Part shown: positions 51,903 to 62,607 of the stretch, in pieces
How the letters are laid out: the number at the start of each line of letters is the position of its first letter
Numbering within the stretch: the first letter of the stretch is position 1
From: Lachnospiraceae bacterium C10
Lineage (GTDB): Bacteria; Bacillota; Clostridia; Lachnospirales; Lachnospiraceae
Length of the DNA stretch: 64,000 nucleotides
Reading direction: 5' to 3'
Assembly: GCA_900100095.1 (NCBI GenBank)
Contig: FMTN01000020.1
Coordinates: 26,763 to 90,762, forward strand
Translations under genes and position numbers: made by a program
The notes under the pieces: model-generated
What the model was told of the DNA's origin: nothing
Databases searched by the model: none
The model's input: the letters and a program-made list of their open reading frames with translations, nothing else

Positions 51903-54900
51903 TCAGATGTTTTTTACAGTTGCAATATCGATTGGAGTTACCTTCTCCGGTTCACTTTCCAGCGCATGTGCCAGTGCATTGGCTGTATCCATGGCAGTGA
52001 TACAGTAAACACCTGTCTCAATTGCGTTACGGCGGATCAAGAATCCATCACGGCTCTTATCTCCGTGTCCTTCGGTTGGTGTATCGATAACCACATCGAT
52101 CTTGTGTGCAAGGATCAGATCCATTACATTCGGTGACTCCTGGCCGATTTTATTCACCCAGAGTGCATCTACCCCATGCTCCTGAAGATACTTCGCTGTA
52201 CATCTTGTCGCATAGATTTTATAGCCTAATGCAACGAAGCGCTTTGCAACTTCCACAGCCTCCGGCTTATCTGCATCCTTCACTGTCATAATCATCTGCT
52301 TATACTTCGGAAGATTTACACCGGCACCTGCAAATGCCTTATAAAGGGCTTCATTGAATGTCGGAGCAATTCCAAGACACTCTCCGGTTGACTTCATCTC
52401 AGGTCCAAGGGAAATCTCCGCACCACGCAGCTTCTCAAAGGAGAATACCGGCATCTTGATTGCGACATAATCAGCCTCCGGTGCAAGTCCCGGCTGATAT
52501 CCCATCTCCTTTAAGGTATGTCCAATGATAACCTTTGTTGCAAGGTCCACAATCGGAATACCGGTTACCTTACTGATGTATGGCACAGTACGGGAAGATC
52601 GCGGGTTAACTTCGATAACGTATACCTCACCATCCATTACGATGAACTGGATGTTGATCAGACCCTTTACATGAAGTTCCCTTGCAAGCTTTGCCGTGTA
52701 GTCTTCAATCTTTGCCTTGATCTCCTCTGAAATGGTCGGCGCCGGATATACAGAGATGGAATCTCCAGAGTGAATACCGGTTCTTTCGATATGCTCCATG
52801 ATTCCCGGAATCAAAATATCCTCTCCGTCGCAAACCGCATCAACCTCAATCTCCTTACCCTGCAGGTACTTATCTACAAGGATTGGATGATCCTGGGCAA
52901 TCTGATTGATGATGTCCATGAACTTCTCAACTTCGGCGTCGTTGAATGCAATCTGCATTCCCTGTCCACCAAGGACGTAGGAAGGACGAACCAGTACCGG
53001 ATAACCAAGACGATTCGCAACCTCTTTTGCCTCTTCGGCTGTAAATACGGTTCCACCTGCTGCTCTTGGAATTCCTGTTTTCTCCAGTACTTCATCGAAG
53101 AGCTCACGGTCCTCAGCACGGTCAACATCCTCTGCTGCCGTTCCAAGAATCTCAACGCCCATCTTCATCAGATCCTGGGTCAACTTGATGGCTGTCTGTC
53201 CACCGAACTGAACCACTGCTCCATCCGGTTTCTCCTGACGAACGATATTCTCCACATCCTCTGTTGTAAGAGGCTCAAAATAAAGCTTGTCTGCAATATC
53301 AAAATCGGTGGAAACCGTCTCCGGATTGTTATTTACGATAATAGTCTCATAGCCTTCCTTCGAGAACGCCCAGGTCGCATGAACAGAGCAGTAATCGAAC
53401 TCGATACCCTGACCGATACGGATCGGACCGGATCCGAGTACCAATACCTTCTTACGGTCGTTTGTCTCAACAGCCTCATTCTCTCCACCATATACGGAAT
53501 AATAATATGGTGTCTCAGCTGCAAACTCAGCCGCACAGGTATCAACCATCTTATAAGCTGCCACGATATCATTGTCATATCGCATCTTCTTAACATCATC
53601 CGCTGTCAGCTTACCGTTTAAGTTGGCGATAATCTCATCTGTAAACTCCAGACGCTTTGCCTCACGCAGAAGATCTACGGTAAGTTCTTCTTCCTTCAGT
53701 CTCTCTTCCATCTCAACAAGGATGGCAATCTTATCAATAAACCAAAGGTCAATCAACGTAATGGCATGCATCTGCTCCGCAGCAAAACCTCTGCGCAGTC
53801 CTTCTGCGATACGGTAAATTCTGCGATCATCCACAATCTCAAGCTCATCCCAGAGTTCCTGGTCAGAAAGTCCTGAGAAGTCATAGCTTAACAGGCTGTC
53901 CACATGCTGTTCCAGAGAACGGATTGCCTTCATAAGAGCACCCTCAAAGTTATTGCAGATACTCATAACCTCACCGGTTGCCTTCATCTGTGTCGTAAGC
54001 GTTCTCTTCGCTGTGATGAATTTATCAAACGGAAGACGAGGAATCTTGACAACACAGTAATCGAGCATCGGCTCAAAGCTTGCGTAGGTCTTACCGGTAA
54101 TGGCATTTTTGATCTCATCCAATGTGTAACCCAATGCAATCTTAGCTGCCACCTTGGCAATCGGATATCCTGTCGCCTTACTTGCAAGGGCTGAGGAACG
54201 GGATACACGAGGATTTACCTCGATAACGCAGTACTCAAAGGATTCCGGATTCAGCGCATACTGTACGTTACATCCACCGGTAATACCCAGCTCGGAGATG
54301 ATATTCAGAGCCGACGTACGAAGCATCTGGTATTCCTTATCTCCGATGGTCTGAGAAGGTGCAACAACGATGGAATCTCCGGTATGAACGCCCACCGGAT
54401 CGATGTTTTCCATATTACATACTGTGATGCAGTTGCCCTTGGCATCACGCATCACCTCGTACTCGATTTCCTTCCAGCCTGCAATGCAACGCTCTACAAG
54501 CACTTCATGCACACGAGAGAGACGAAGTCCGTTCTCTAAAATCTCACGAAGCTCCTCTTCATTATGTGCGATACCACCGCCGGAACCACCCAGGGTATAG
54601 GCCGGACGAAGTACGACAGGGTAACCGATGGTATTTGTAAAACGAACACCGCTTTCAATATCATGAACAACAAGGGAGGCTGCCACCGGCTCACCGATTT
54701 TTTCCATGGTGTCCTTGAATTCCTGTCGGTCCTCAGCCTTCTTAATGGTAAGTGCCGTGGTACCGATTAGGCGAACATTATGCTCCTTTAAGAATCCGGA
54801 CTCATCCAGTTCCATACCAAGATTCAGTCCGGCCTGACCTCCCAGGGTCGGAAGAACCGAATCCGGCTTCTCCTTAAGGATGATCTGCTGCAGAGACTTT

Positions 54901-55112
54901 ACCGTTAACGGCTCAATATAGACCTGATCCGCGATCTCTTTATCTGTCATGATCGTAGCCGGGTTGGAGTTCACAAGACATACTTCCACTCCCTCTTCCT
55001 TCAAGGATCGACATGCCTGTGTTCCTGCATAGTCAAACTCTGCCGCCTGACCGATGACAATTGGACCGGAACCGATTACTAAAACTTTTTTGATACTATT
55101 ATCCTTCGGCAT
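51903..55112 (-). CDS. carB: Carbamoyl-phosphate synthase large subunit
   Basis: This enzyme makes carbamoyl phosphate from bicarbonate, ammonia and two ATP for pyrimidine and arginine synthesis. The 1069-residue protein has two homologous ATP-grasp halves (GSGPIVIGQAAEFDYAG at the start, GSGPIRIGQGIEFDYC in the middle). A C-terminal MGS-type allosteric domain occupies about 935-1069. The carA stop and carB start overlap (TAATG). There is a single car pair here, so whether it serves arginine, pyrimidines or both is not known. Confidence 0.97.
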   Translation of the reverse strand: MPKDNSIKKVLVIGSGPIVIGQAAEFDYAGTQACRSLKEEGVEVCLVNSNPATIMTDKEIADQVYIEPLTVKSLQQIILKEKPDSVLPTLGGQAGLNLGMELDESGFLKEHNVRLIGTTALTIKKAEDRQEFKDTMEKIGEPVAASLVVHDIESGVRFTNTIGYPVVLRPAYTLGGSGGGIAHNEEELREILENGLRLSRVHEVLVERCIAGWKEIEYEVMRDAKGNCITVCNMENIDPVGVHTGDSIVVAPSQTIGDKEYQMLRTSALNIISELGITGGCNVQYALNPESFEYCVIEVNPRVSRSSALASKATGYPIAKVAAKIALGYTLDEIKNAITGKTYASFEPMLDYCVVKIPRLPFDKFITAKRTLTTQMKATGEVMSICNNFEGALMKAIRSLEQHVDSLLSYDFSGLSDQELWDELEIVDDRRIYRIAEGLRRGFAAEQMHAITLIDLWFIDKIAILVEMEERLKEEELTVDLLREAKRLEFTDEIIANLNGKLTADDVKKMRYDNDIVAAYKMVDTCAAEFAAETPYYYSVYGGENEAVETNDRKKVLVLGSGPIRIGQGIEFDYCSVHATWAFSKEGYETIIVNNNPETVSTDFDIADKLYFEPLTTEDVENIVRQEKPDGAVVQFGGQTAIKLTQDLMKMGVEILGTAAEDVDRAEDRELFDEVLEKTGIPRAAGGTVFTAEEAKEVANRLGYPVLVRPSYVLGGQGMQIAFNDAEVEKFMDIINQIAQDHPILVDKYLQGKEIEVDAVCDGEDILIPGIMEHIERTGIHSGDSISVYPAPTISEEIKAKIEDYTAKLARELHVKGLINIQFIVMDGEVYVIEVNPRSSRTVPYISKVTGIPIVDLATKVIIGHTLKEMGYQPGLAPEADYVAIKMPVFSFEKLRGAEISLGPEMKSTGECLGIAPTFNEALYKAFAGAGVNLPKYKQMIMTVKDADKPEAVEVAKRFVALGYKIYATRCTAKYLQEHGVDALWVNKIGQESPNVMDLILAHKIDVVIDTPTEGHGDKSRDGFLIRRNAIETGVYCITAMDTANALAHALESEPEKVTPIDIATVKNI

Positions 55113-56182
55113 TACTCTGCTCCTTCCATCATATTAATAAACCGATCAAAGAGATATCCGCTGTCCTGTGGTCCCGGGCAAGCCTCCGGATGGAACTGGA
55201 CGGTAAAGATGTTTTTATCGGTGTATTTCAGTCCTTCATTGGTGCCGTCATTAACATTGACAAAGGCAGGTGTTGCCACGTTCGGATCCAGTGTTGTTGT
55301 GTCTACAACATATCCGTGATTCTGCGAAGATATATAGACTCTTCCGGTTTCAAGATCCTTAACCGGATGATTTCCTCCTCTGTGACCGTACTTCAGCTTA
55401 TGCGTATCGAGTCCATTGGCAAGTGCCATAAGCTGATGTCCCAGACAGATTGCAAAAATCGGAAGATCACTGTCATAAAGTTTCTTAACTTCTTCAATGA
55501 TCTCTTTACAATCCTTTGGATCTCCGGGACCGTTGGAAAGCATAATACCATCCGGTCGAAAATCGATGATCTCCTGGGCCGATGTACCGGCAGGGAAAAT
55601 CGTCACATCACAGCCTCGTTCATTCAAAGACCTTGCAATATTTCTCTTGGCACCTAAATCCAGCAGGGCTACTTTCTTTCCATCTCCGGCAAGATGCTTT
55701 CTTTCCTTACAGGTAACCTTGGATACAACATCTCCCACCCGGTATGCCTTGATTCGTGGAAGAACCTCCTGCAGATCCTTGTACTCCGTCGTCGTGATCA
55801 TTCCATTCATGGTTCCCTTATCACGAAGAATTCTTGTCAGTGCTCTGGTATCAATGCCGGCAATTCCCGGAATATCCTGTTCCAAAAGAAAATCCTGAAT
55901 GCTTCCCTTGCATCGGAAATTACTTGGTACTCTTGATAACTCTCTTACAATGTATGCGGAAACATAGGATCGATCAGACTCTGCGTCATCTGTAATTCCA
56001 TAGTTACCAATCAAAGGATAGGTCATTGTAACAGCCTGTCCTGCATAGGACGGATCTGTAAGAACTTCTAAGTACCCGGTCATGGAAGTATTAAATACTA
56101 CCTCACTGATAACTTCCCGGTTCGCTCCAATGCTGACCCCGGTGAAGACGGTTCCGTCTTCTAAGATTAGAAATGCTTTCAT
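55112..56182 (-). CDS. carA: Carbamoyl-phosphate synthase small subunit
   Basis: This is the glutamine-hydrolysing subunit that channels ammonia to CarB. The 356-residue protein has an N-terminal small-subunit domain (AFLILEDGTVFTG) and a class I amidotransferase domain with the nucleophile in FAICLGHQ and histidine in VQFHPEA. The frame is open 18 codons further upstream. The ATG at 56182 is chosen because GGAAAGGA precedes it. It follows purL, with a weak terminator in the gap, and no arginine or pyrimidine leader is visible. Confidence 0.96.
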   Translation of the reverse strand: MKAFLILEDGTVFTGVSIGANREVISEVVFNTSMTGYLEVLTDPSYAGQAVTMTYPLIGNYGITDDAESDRSYVSAYIVRELSRVPSNFRCKGSIQDFLLEQDIPGIAGIDTRALTRILRDKGTMNGMITTTEYKDLQEVLPRIKAYRVGDVVSKVTCKERKHLAGDGKKVALLDLGAKRNIARSLNERGCDVTIFPAGTSAQEIIDFRPDGIMLSNGPGDPKDCKEIIEEVKKLYDSDLPIFAICLGHQLMALANGLDTHKLKYGHRGGNHPVKDLETGRVYISSQNHGYVVDTTTLDPNVATPAFVNVNDGTNEGLKYTDKNIFTVQFHPEACPGPQDSGYLFDRFINMMEGAE

Positions 56183-56215
56183 TCTTATTCCTTTCCGTAT
56201 TCGGTCTATGTTTGT

Positions 56216-56252
56216 AAAACAGCAGGGCTGTCCCAAGGGGTCAGCTCTGCTG
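56216..56252 (-). terminator. Weak intrinsic terminator between purL and carA
   Basis: The stem CAGCAG-GCTG/CAGC-CTGCTG has one mismatch on each arm and is followed on the minus strand by only TTTTAC. It may allow partial read-through into carAB. Confidence 0.65.
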
Positions 56253-56260
56253 AAAAGAAA

Positions 56261-59200
56261 TTACTTAAAGTAATTTACACCGGATGCAAAGATCTTCATA
56301 TCCTGCTGTCCATAGATGTTAATTGAGACATGATCTCCAATTCTTTCACTGTGGCACATCTTTCCTAAGATACGTCCATCCGCACTTGTGATTCCTTCCA
56401 CGGCTCTGTAGGAACCATTAATATTCCACTCTTCATCCATACTGCAGTTGCCTTCCGGATCAACGTACTGGGTTGCCACCTGTCCGTTCTCAAAGAGACG
56501 ATCGAGCCATTCCTTGCTTGCTACAAATCTTCCCTCACCATGAGATGCCGGGATTCCATATACGCCACCAAGCTCAGCACCTGCGAGCCATGGGGACTTA
56601 TTGGAAACAACCTTTGTATAGGCTACCTTACTGATATGGCGGCCAATGGTATTGTATGTCAGGGTCGGAGAATCCACACTCTGCTCCTGAATATGACCGT
56701 AAGGTACAAGTCCCAGCTTGATCAGTGCCTGGAAACCGTTACAGATTCCAAGTACAAGTCCGTCCCTCTTTGTGATCAGATCCTCTACCGCCTCTTTCAT
56801 CTTCGCGTTACGGAATGCCGTAGCGAAGAACTTTGCGGAACCTTCCGGCTCATCTCCGGCAGAGAAACCACCTGGGAACATAACGATCTGTGCCTTTTTA
56901 ATTCCGTCTGCAAACTGCTCTACGGAAGTACGCACGTCATTTGCACTCTGGTTACGGAATACGGATACAATGGTATCTGCACCTGCCTGCTCGAAGACTC
57001 TTGCAGAATCATACTCACAGTTCGTACCAGGGAATACCGGTATGAAAACGGTAGGACGGGCTACCTTGTTCTTACATACATAAATATTCTTCTCGTTATA
57101 AAGTTCACTTGCAACAGCAGAGGTATCCTCTGTCGCCTTCGTCGGGAATACCGGCTCAAGTGTCTTCTTCCACTGCTCTAAAGCCTCATCCACTGGCACA
57201 CAGACATCGCCGTATGCAATGGTTGCATCCTCTGTCACTTCACCAAGCTCACAGTAGAAATCGGACAGTGCATTCTCTGTCATTGCAGCCTCAATTGCAT
57301 CGACCTGATCTGCATCGACCTCTGCTACAAACGAAGCAAGTAACGGCTCGAAAAGGTCATCCACAGTAACAGAAGACGGATCCAGCTTAAATCCAAGCTT
57401 ATTACCGAAAGCCATCTTGGATAATGCTGCAAACATTCCGTAGTTATCCAGAACATAGCAGGAAACAATGCTCTTCTTAAGAATCAATGCATGGATTGTC
57501 TCAAACAGTTTACATACCTGCTCATATACCGGAAGATCATAGGAATCACGCTGGATTCTGAAGGACACAAGCTTATTGCCGGCCTTTTTAAGCTCCGGTG
57601 TAATGATATCGGATGCATTTGCCGTATCAACCGCAAAGGATACCAGAGTTGGCGGTACATCAATATCATTGAAGGTTCCTGACATGGAATCCTTTCCTCC
57701 GATGGAAGGAAGGCCGTAACGCATCTGTGCCTCAAATGCACCAAGAAGCGCTGCAAACGGCTGACTCCATCTCTTCGGATCCTCGTTCATTCTGCGGAAG
57801 TACTCCTGGAATGTAAAGCGGATCTTCTTATAATCTCCGCCTGCTGCCACGATACGAGCCATGGACTCTGTTACAGCATAAACACTTCCATGATACGGGC
57901 TCCAGCTGGAAAGATATGGATCAAATCCGTAACTCATCATGGATACAGCATCGCATTCGTGCTGGCCAACCGGAATCTTTGCCACCATGCTCTGTGTCTC
58001 TGTCAGCTGATACTTACCACCGAATGGCATGAAGACGGAACCGGCACCGATCGAACCGTCAAACATCTCAACAAGGCCCTTCTGAGAGCATACGTTAAGG
58101 TCTGCAAGGGTATCCATCATCGCAGCCTTCACATCGCCTGCCTCAAGATCCTTTCCAACCGCAGGAATTGCATAGGAGTTAAAGTAATTCTCTTCTTCCT
58201 TCGGCATCTCAACTTCAACGGCTGTCTCCTGATGTGCACCGTTGGTATCAAGGAACGCACGGGAGAGATCTACAATTGTCTTTCCTCTCCAGTTCAGTAC
58301 CAGTCTCGGGCTTTCTGTTACAACTGCAACCTCGATGGCCTCCAGGTTCTCTTCTGCTGCATAGGCAAGGAACTGCTCAACATCCTTGTCTGCCACAACA
58401 ACCGCCATACGCTCCTGAGACTCGGAAATTGCAAGCTCTGTTCCATCCAGTCCTGCATATTTCTTTGGAACCTTATCCAGGTCAATGCAAAGTCCGTCTG
58501 CAAGCTCTCCGATTGCAACGGATACACCGCCGGCACCAAAGTCGTTACACTTCTTGATCAAAAACGCCACTTCTTCTCTTCGGAACAGGCGCTGTAATTT
58601 ACGCTCAGTTGGCGGATTACCCTTCTGTACCTCTGCGCCACATACAGCAGTTGAATCTGTATTATGCGCCTTGGAAGATCCGGTTGCACCACCGATACCA
58701 TCTCGTCCGGTACGTCCTCCGAGAAGGATGATCTTATCTCCCGGATCTGATGTGAGACGCTGTACGGCACGACGTGGTGCAGCTGCCATAACGGCACCGA
58801 TCTCCATACGCTTTGCAACGTAATCCGGATGATAAATCTCTTTTACATAACCTGTTGCAAGACCAATCTGGTTACCGTAAGAGCTGTATCCGCTGGCTGC
58901 CTCGCGCACCAGCTTCTTCTGTGGAAGCTTACCCTCTAAAGTCTCCTTATTGGATCTGGTAGGATCTGCAGCTCCGGTTACACGCATAGCCTGATATACG
59001 TAGGTACGACCGGAAAGCGGATCACGAATTGCACCGCCGAGGCAGGTCGCAGCCCCACCGAAAGGCTCAATCTCTGTCGGGTGGTTGTGGGTTTCATTTT
59101 TGAAATTCAACAGCCACTCCTCTGTCTTTCCATCAACTTCGATTGGAATGACAATGGAACATGCATTGATCTCATCCGACTCTTCCTGATCAGCCAGCTT

Positions 59201-60064
59201 ACCCTCCTTTTTCAGAACCTTCATAGCAACAAGTGCAAGGTCCATAAGGCAAACGAATTTATCATCACGTCCCTGATACAATACCTTGAAGTTATCAAGA
59301 TACTTCTCATAAGATGCCTTGATCGGTTTATTATAATATCCCTCATCAAAGGAAACACTGGTAAGTTCTGTTGAAAATGTTGTATGACGGCAGTGGTCGG
59401 ACCAGTAGGTATCCAATACCCGAATCTCTGTGATAGAAGGATCACGGGACTCCTCTGCCTTAAAATAGTTCTGAATATGAAGAAAATCCTTGAATGTCAT
59501 TGCAAGGTTTAAAGAATCGTAAAGTTCTTTTAAGCTGTTTTCATCTTTTTCACGAAAACCGGTAAGAATTTCAACATCCGCCGGCTCATCAAATGTATCA
59601 ACCAGAGTTTCAGGCTTTACCTGAGAAGACTCACGTGAATCTACCGGATTGATACAGTGCTTCTTGATCGAAGCAAACTCCTCATCAGAGATATCGCCTT
59701 CAATGACATAGGTTGTTGCAGTCTTGATAACAGGATCAGCATTCTCATCCAGAAGCTTCATACACTGCTCTGCTGAGTCTGCTCTCTGATCAAACTGACC
59801 AGGAAGGTATTCTACAGAAAAAATCCGCCCGGAATAGTCAAAAGACTCCTCATAGACGTCGTCAACAGGAGGTTCAGAAAATACCGTGCGGATTGCTTTA
59901 TCATATACATTATCGGATAAGTTTTCTACATCGTAACGAATAAGAACACGAACACCCTTAATCTGGTTAATACCAAGATAATGGCGAATCTCGTGTGAAA
60001 GTGATTTAGCTGTCACCGCAAAATCAGGCTTCTTTTCTACGAATAGACGTCTTACTGTTCCCAT
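56261..60064 (-). CDS. purL: Phosphoribosylformylglycinamidine synthase, single-chain type
   Basis: This enzyme performs the fourth step of purine synthesis, turning FGAR and glutamine into FGAM. The 1267-residue protein joins the synthase (PurL) and the amidotransferase (PurQ) in one chain. It does not use the PurS/PurQ/PurL complex typical of Bacillus. Visible are ATP-binding motifs such as NHPTEIEPFGGAATC and GGRTGRDGIGGATGSSKA, and the C-terminal amidotransferase with FPGTNCEYD, FPGGFSAGDE and GICNGFQAL containing the catalytic Cys. It follows the helicase gene, with a separate promoter. Confidence 0.96.
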   Translation of the reverse strand: MGTVRRLFVEKKPDFAVTAKSLSHEIRHYLGINQIKGVRVLIRYDVENLSDNVYDKAIRTVFSEPPVDDVYEESFDYSGRIFSVEYLPGQFDQRADSAEQCMKLLDENADPVIKTATTYVIEGDISDEEFASIKKHCINPVDSRESSQVKPETLVDTFDEPADVEILTGFREKDENSLKELYDSLNLAMTFKDFLHIQNYFKAEESRDPSITEIRVLDTYWSDHCRHTTFSTELTSVSFDEGYYNKPIKASYEKYLDNFKVLYQGRDDKFVCLMDLALVAMKVLKKEGKLADQEESDEINACSIVIPIEVDGKTEEWLLNFKNETHNHPTEIEPFGGAATCLGGAIRDPLSGRTYVYQAMRVTGAADPTRSNKETLEGKLPQKKLVREAASGYSSYGNQIGLATGYVKEIYHPDYVAKRMEIGAVMAAAPRRAVQRLTSDPGDKIILLGGRTGRDGIGGATGSSKAHNTDSTAVCGAEVQKGNPPTERKLQRLFRREEVAFLIKKCNDFGAGGVSVAIGELADGLCIDLDKVPKKYAGLDGTELAISESQERMAVVVADKDVEQFLAYAAEENLEAIEVAVVTESPRLVLNWRGKTIVDLSRAFLDTNGAHQETAVEVEMPKEEENYFNSYAIPAVGKDLEAGDVKAAMMDTLADLNVCSQKGLVEMFDGSIGAGSVFMPFGGKYQLTETQSMVAKIPVGQHECDAVSMMSYGFDPYLSSWSPYHGSVYAVTESMARIVAAGGDYKKIRFTFQEYFRRMNEDPKRWSQPFAALLGAFEAQMRYGLPSIGGKDSMSGTFNDIDVPPTLVSFAVDTANASDIITPELKKAGNKLVSFRIQRDSYDLPVYEQVCKLFETIHALILKKSIVSCYVLDNYGMFAALSKMAFGNKLGFKLDPSSVTVDDLFEPLLASFVAEVDADQVDAIEAAMTENALSDFYCELGEVTEDATIAYGDVCVPVDEALEQWKKTLEPVFPTKATEDTSAVASELYNEKNIYVCKNKVARPTVFIPVFPGTNCEYDSARVFEQAGADTIVSVFRNQSANDVRTSVEQFADGIKKAQIVMFPGGFSAGDEPEGSAKFFATAFRNAKMKEAVEDLITKRDGLVLGICNGFQALIKLGLVPYGHIQEQSVDSPTLTYNTIGRHISKVAYTKVVSNKSPWLAGAELGGVYGIPASHGEGRFVASKEWLDRLFENGQVATQYVDPEGNCSMDEEWNINGSYRAVEGITSADGRILGKMCHSERIGDHVSINIYGQQDMKIFASGVNYFK

Positions 60065-60124
60065 CTCTCTCCTCTTTCCGTTATAGGTTGTGGCGTTGCC
60101 ACAGATTTTTGCTCACTGCTGAAT

Positions 60125-60183
60125 AGTATAGCATATTTTCCCTGTCAAAAAAGACGAAACTTACATTTTTTAACAGGGAATTT
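60125..60183 (-). promoter_or_regulatory. purL promoter within a long inverted repeat
   Basis: An extended -10 (TGCTATACT, 60125-60133) is present. A TTGACA upstream is badly spaced for it, but it is 17 bases from TATTCA. This TTGACA lies in an imperfect inverted repeat with arms TTTTCCCTGT.AAAAAA (60136-60152) and TTTTTT.ACAGGGAA (60165-60180). The same hairpin directly follows the helicase stop codon and may also act as its terminator. Confidence 0.5.
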
Positions 60184-60184
60184 T

Positions 60185-62599
60185 CTACGAAGAAATTTCT
60201 TCCCTCTCCCAAAAGCTTTTCAGCTTCTCTTCCACTGTGTCCATGGTAACCTCTTCCACCGATTGCCAGTGCCTTGGAAACAGCCTCCGGTAGCTCATCT
60301 GGGAATATCTGTCATCGAGCAGGGCCACCACACCGGCATCTGTTGCTGTTCGAATCACTCGACCTGCCGCCTGCAGGACCTTGTTCATTCCCGGATACAG
60401 ATAGGCATAATCGAATCCCTGATGGTAGACATCTTCAAAATGCGCCTGCAGGATCTTTTGCTCAAGGGATACCATCGGAAGTCCGACGCCTACAATCACA
60501 GCTCCAATCAGCCGTTTCCCGGTCAGATCAATTCCTTCCCCGAAGATACCGCCCATCACGCAGAGCGCTGCCAGAGGCTTTTCCCGCTCCTCTGTAAACG
60601 CTTCTAAAAATGCTTCCCTCTCCTGCTCACTCATATGACTTTCCTGTTCTATCACATCCCATTCGCTCCCCAGCTCCTTTAAAAGGGGTTCTGCGATGGA
60701 GTGTAACAGGCCGTAGGACGGAAAGAAAATCATATAATTTCCTTTTTTTGAAAAAAGAATCTTCTTTATATAAGATGCATAGGAATCATACATCTCCATC
60801 GAACGATTTTTATAAGTGGTCGTAACCCCTCTTCCAATAAGTATCTTTTGTCTCTCCTGCGGAAAGTGACTCTGCGCATAGATCGCATAGGGATGCTCCA
60901 CCCTGCACAAAAGATTGCGGTAATACGTCAACGGCATCATGGTCGCCGAGAAGAAGACAGACGCTCTGCTCTGATCCAGCCTCTGCTGCAACTGCCGCCC
61001 CGGATCCACACAATACAGATGCAGGACAAAGGACTGGTCCGGAAGGATTTCTCCATAGATGCGATAGCAGTCATCCGCCACATCCGCAATATTCAAAAAG
61101 AAGCGTACCTGAAAATAAAATTCCCGGATTTCCTTTATTCCGGTTATATCAAGATGCTTTTCAAAGAACATATCCATCAACGACGCCAGTCGCATCAGAT
61201 GCCTTGTAATCTCTGCCATCTGCGCATCGGTCGGATACACCACGCCCTCGCACTGCCTTTTCAATTCCAGAAAATCCTTATTGCAACGCGAAAGAGCTGC
61301 CGGAATCCCTCCATTATATGTCACAAACAGTTTCTTTATTCTAAGGAAGTCTTCCTTCATCAGGTCCGCCGAATACATCCTTCTGCCACGATCCACGAGA
61401 TTATGTGCCTCATCGATCAAAAACAAATAGTCTTCCCTGCTTCCTTCTGCAAAGAAACGTTTGAGATAGACATTCGGATCAAAAACATAATTCACGTCCC
61501 CGATGATGTTGTCGCTCCAACTTGACAAATCAAGAGACAACTCAAAAGGACAGACCTTTCGCTCTTCTGCAAAGGCTGCAATCGTATCACGATCAAACAT
61601 ATCTTTGGATATCAGCAGATCAAATATGGCATCGTTGATCCGGTCATAATGCCCTTTGGCATAAATACAATGCTCCGGGTCACAGATTCTCTCCTCCAGC
61701 GGACAGATTTTATCTTTTGCTGTAAGAATCACTGTCTTACCGTGATATCCAAAATCGGCCAAAAGAGCCAGGGTATCCTTTGCTACCTTTCCCGTTATGG
61801 TCTTACCTGTCAGATAAAAGATTCTCTGCACAAGGTTCTGGCCCATTGCCATAACCCCGGGAAAAAGCGTCGCAATGGTTTTGCCGGAACCTGTCGGCGC
61901 ATCCATAAAAAGAAGGCCTCCGTGGTAAATGCTGCGATATACATTTGTAATCAGCTCCTTTTGCCCCTTCCGATAGGCATAAGGAAATTCCAGCTTATGA
62001 ATGGAGTCCGTCCGGATTCTTTTCCAGTGGTAAGAAAAATCGGACCACCTCTTATACAAGCCTACAACCCAAAGAAACCACCGCTGAAGCTCCTCTGTCT
62101 TAAATTCCTCCGTAAAACGCTTTATTTCCTCTGTATCCAGATTCACATAGGTGATTTGAACCTTCATATTATTAAGATGATTTTCCTTCGCAAACATATA
62201 GGCATAGCACTTTGCCTGTGCCATATGAAGCATTTCGGCCTCATCCATCTTTTTCAGGTCACGATAAATCCCTTTGATCTCATCTATCATAACCTCCCGG
62301 TCCTCTTGAATCTCCTCCGTTCCCGGAATCGTTTCATATATAATTCCATCTGCCCGGCCTTCAATCCGAAGGGTATATTCCGGATAGATTAGATCGGTTG
62401 CCAGGGAAACCTCTGAATGATAGTTTGCTCCCTGACTCCTTTGGATCTTGCGATGCATTCTGCTTCCTTCCTGCATCGCAGCAAGGGAAGGGACCCCTCC
62501 GGCCCCTTCCCTGATATCACCACTGCGAAGTACAAACTCAACAAGGTTACGTACCGATATTCTAATCTGTTCTCTTTGATTTATCTTCTCTGTATCCAT
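60185..62599 (-). CDS. ATP-dependent DNA helicase with nuclease-like domain and Fe-S cluster
   Basis: This 804-residue protein of the XPD/DinG helicase superfamily has an N-terminal PD-(D/E)XK nuclease-like domain (Asp84 in GRADGI, Glu107 and Lys109 in IDEIKG). Walker A is DAPTGSGKT (233-241). Four cysteines (299, 306, 311, 350) are spaced as for a 4Fe-4S cluster, followed by the DEAH box LIDEAHN (395-401). Late motifs are ICNG-free but include AAGRVIRTATDAG. Such proteins act in DNA repair or recombination; the substrate is not known. It has no ribosome binding site. Confidence 0.88.
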   Translation of the reverse strand: MDTEKINQREQIRISVRNLVEFVLRSGDIREGAGGVPSLAAMQEGSRMHRKIQRSQGANYHSEVSLATDLIYPEYTLRIEGRADGIIYETIPGTEEIQEDREVMIDEIKGIYRDLKKMDEAEMLHMAQAKCYAYMFAKENHLNNMKVQITYVNLDTEEIKRFTEEFKTEELQRWFLWVVGLYKRWSDFSYHWKRIRTDSIHKLEFPYAYRKGQKELITNVYRSIYHGGLLFMDAPTGSGKTIATLFPGVMAMGQNLVQRIFYLTGKTITGKVAKDTLALLADFGYHGKTVILTAKDKICPLEERICDPEHCIYAKGHYDRINDAIFDLLISKDMFDRDTIAAFAEERKVCPFELSLDLSSWSDNIIGDVNYVFDPNVYLKRFFAEGSREDYLFLIDEAHNLVDRGRRMYSADLMKEDFLRIKKLFVTYNGGIPAALSRCNKDFLELKRQCEGVVYPTDAQMAEITRHLMRLASLMDMFFEKHLDITGIKEIREFYFQVRFFLNIADVADDCYRIYGEILPDQSFVLHLYCVDPGRQLQQRLDQSRASVFFSATMMPLTYYRNLLCRVEHPYAIYAQSHFPQERQKILIGRGVTTTYKNRSMEMYDSYASYIKKILFSKKGNYMIFFPSYGLLHSIAEPLLKELGSEWDVIEQESHMSEQEREAFLEAFTEEREKPLAALCVMGGIFGEGIDLTGKRLIGAVIVGVGLPMVSLEQKILQAHFEDVYHQGFDYAYLYPGMNKVLQAAGRVIRTATDAGVVALLDDRYSQMSYRRLFPRHWQSVEEVTMDTVEEKLKSFWEREEISS

Positions 62600-62607
62600 A
62601 CCAATTC

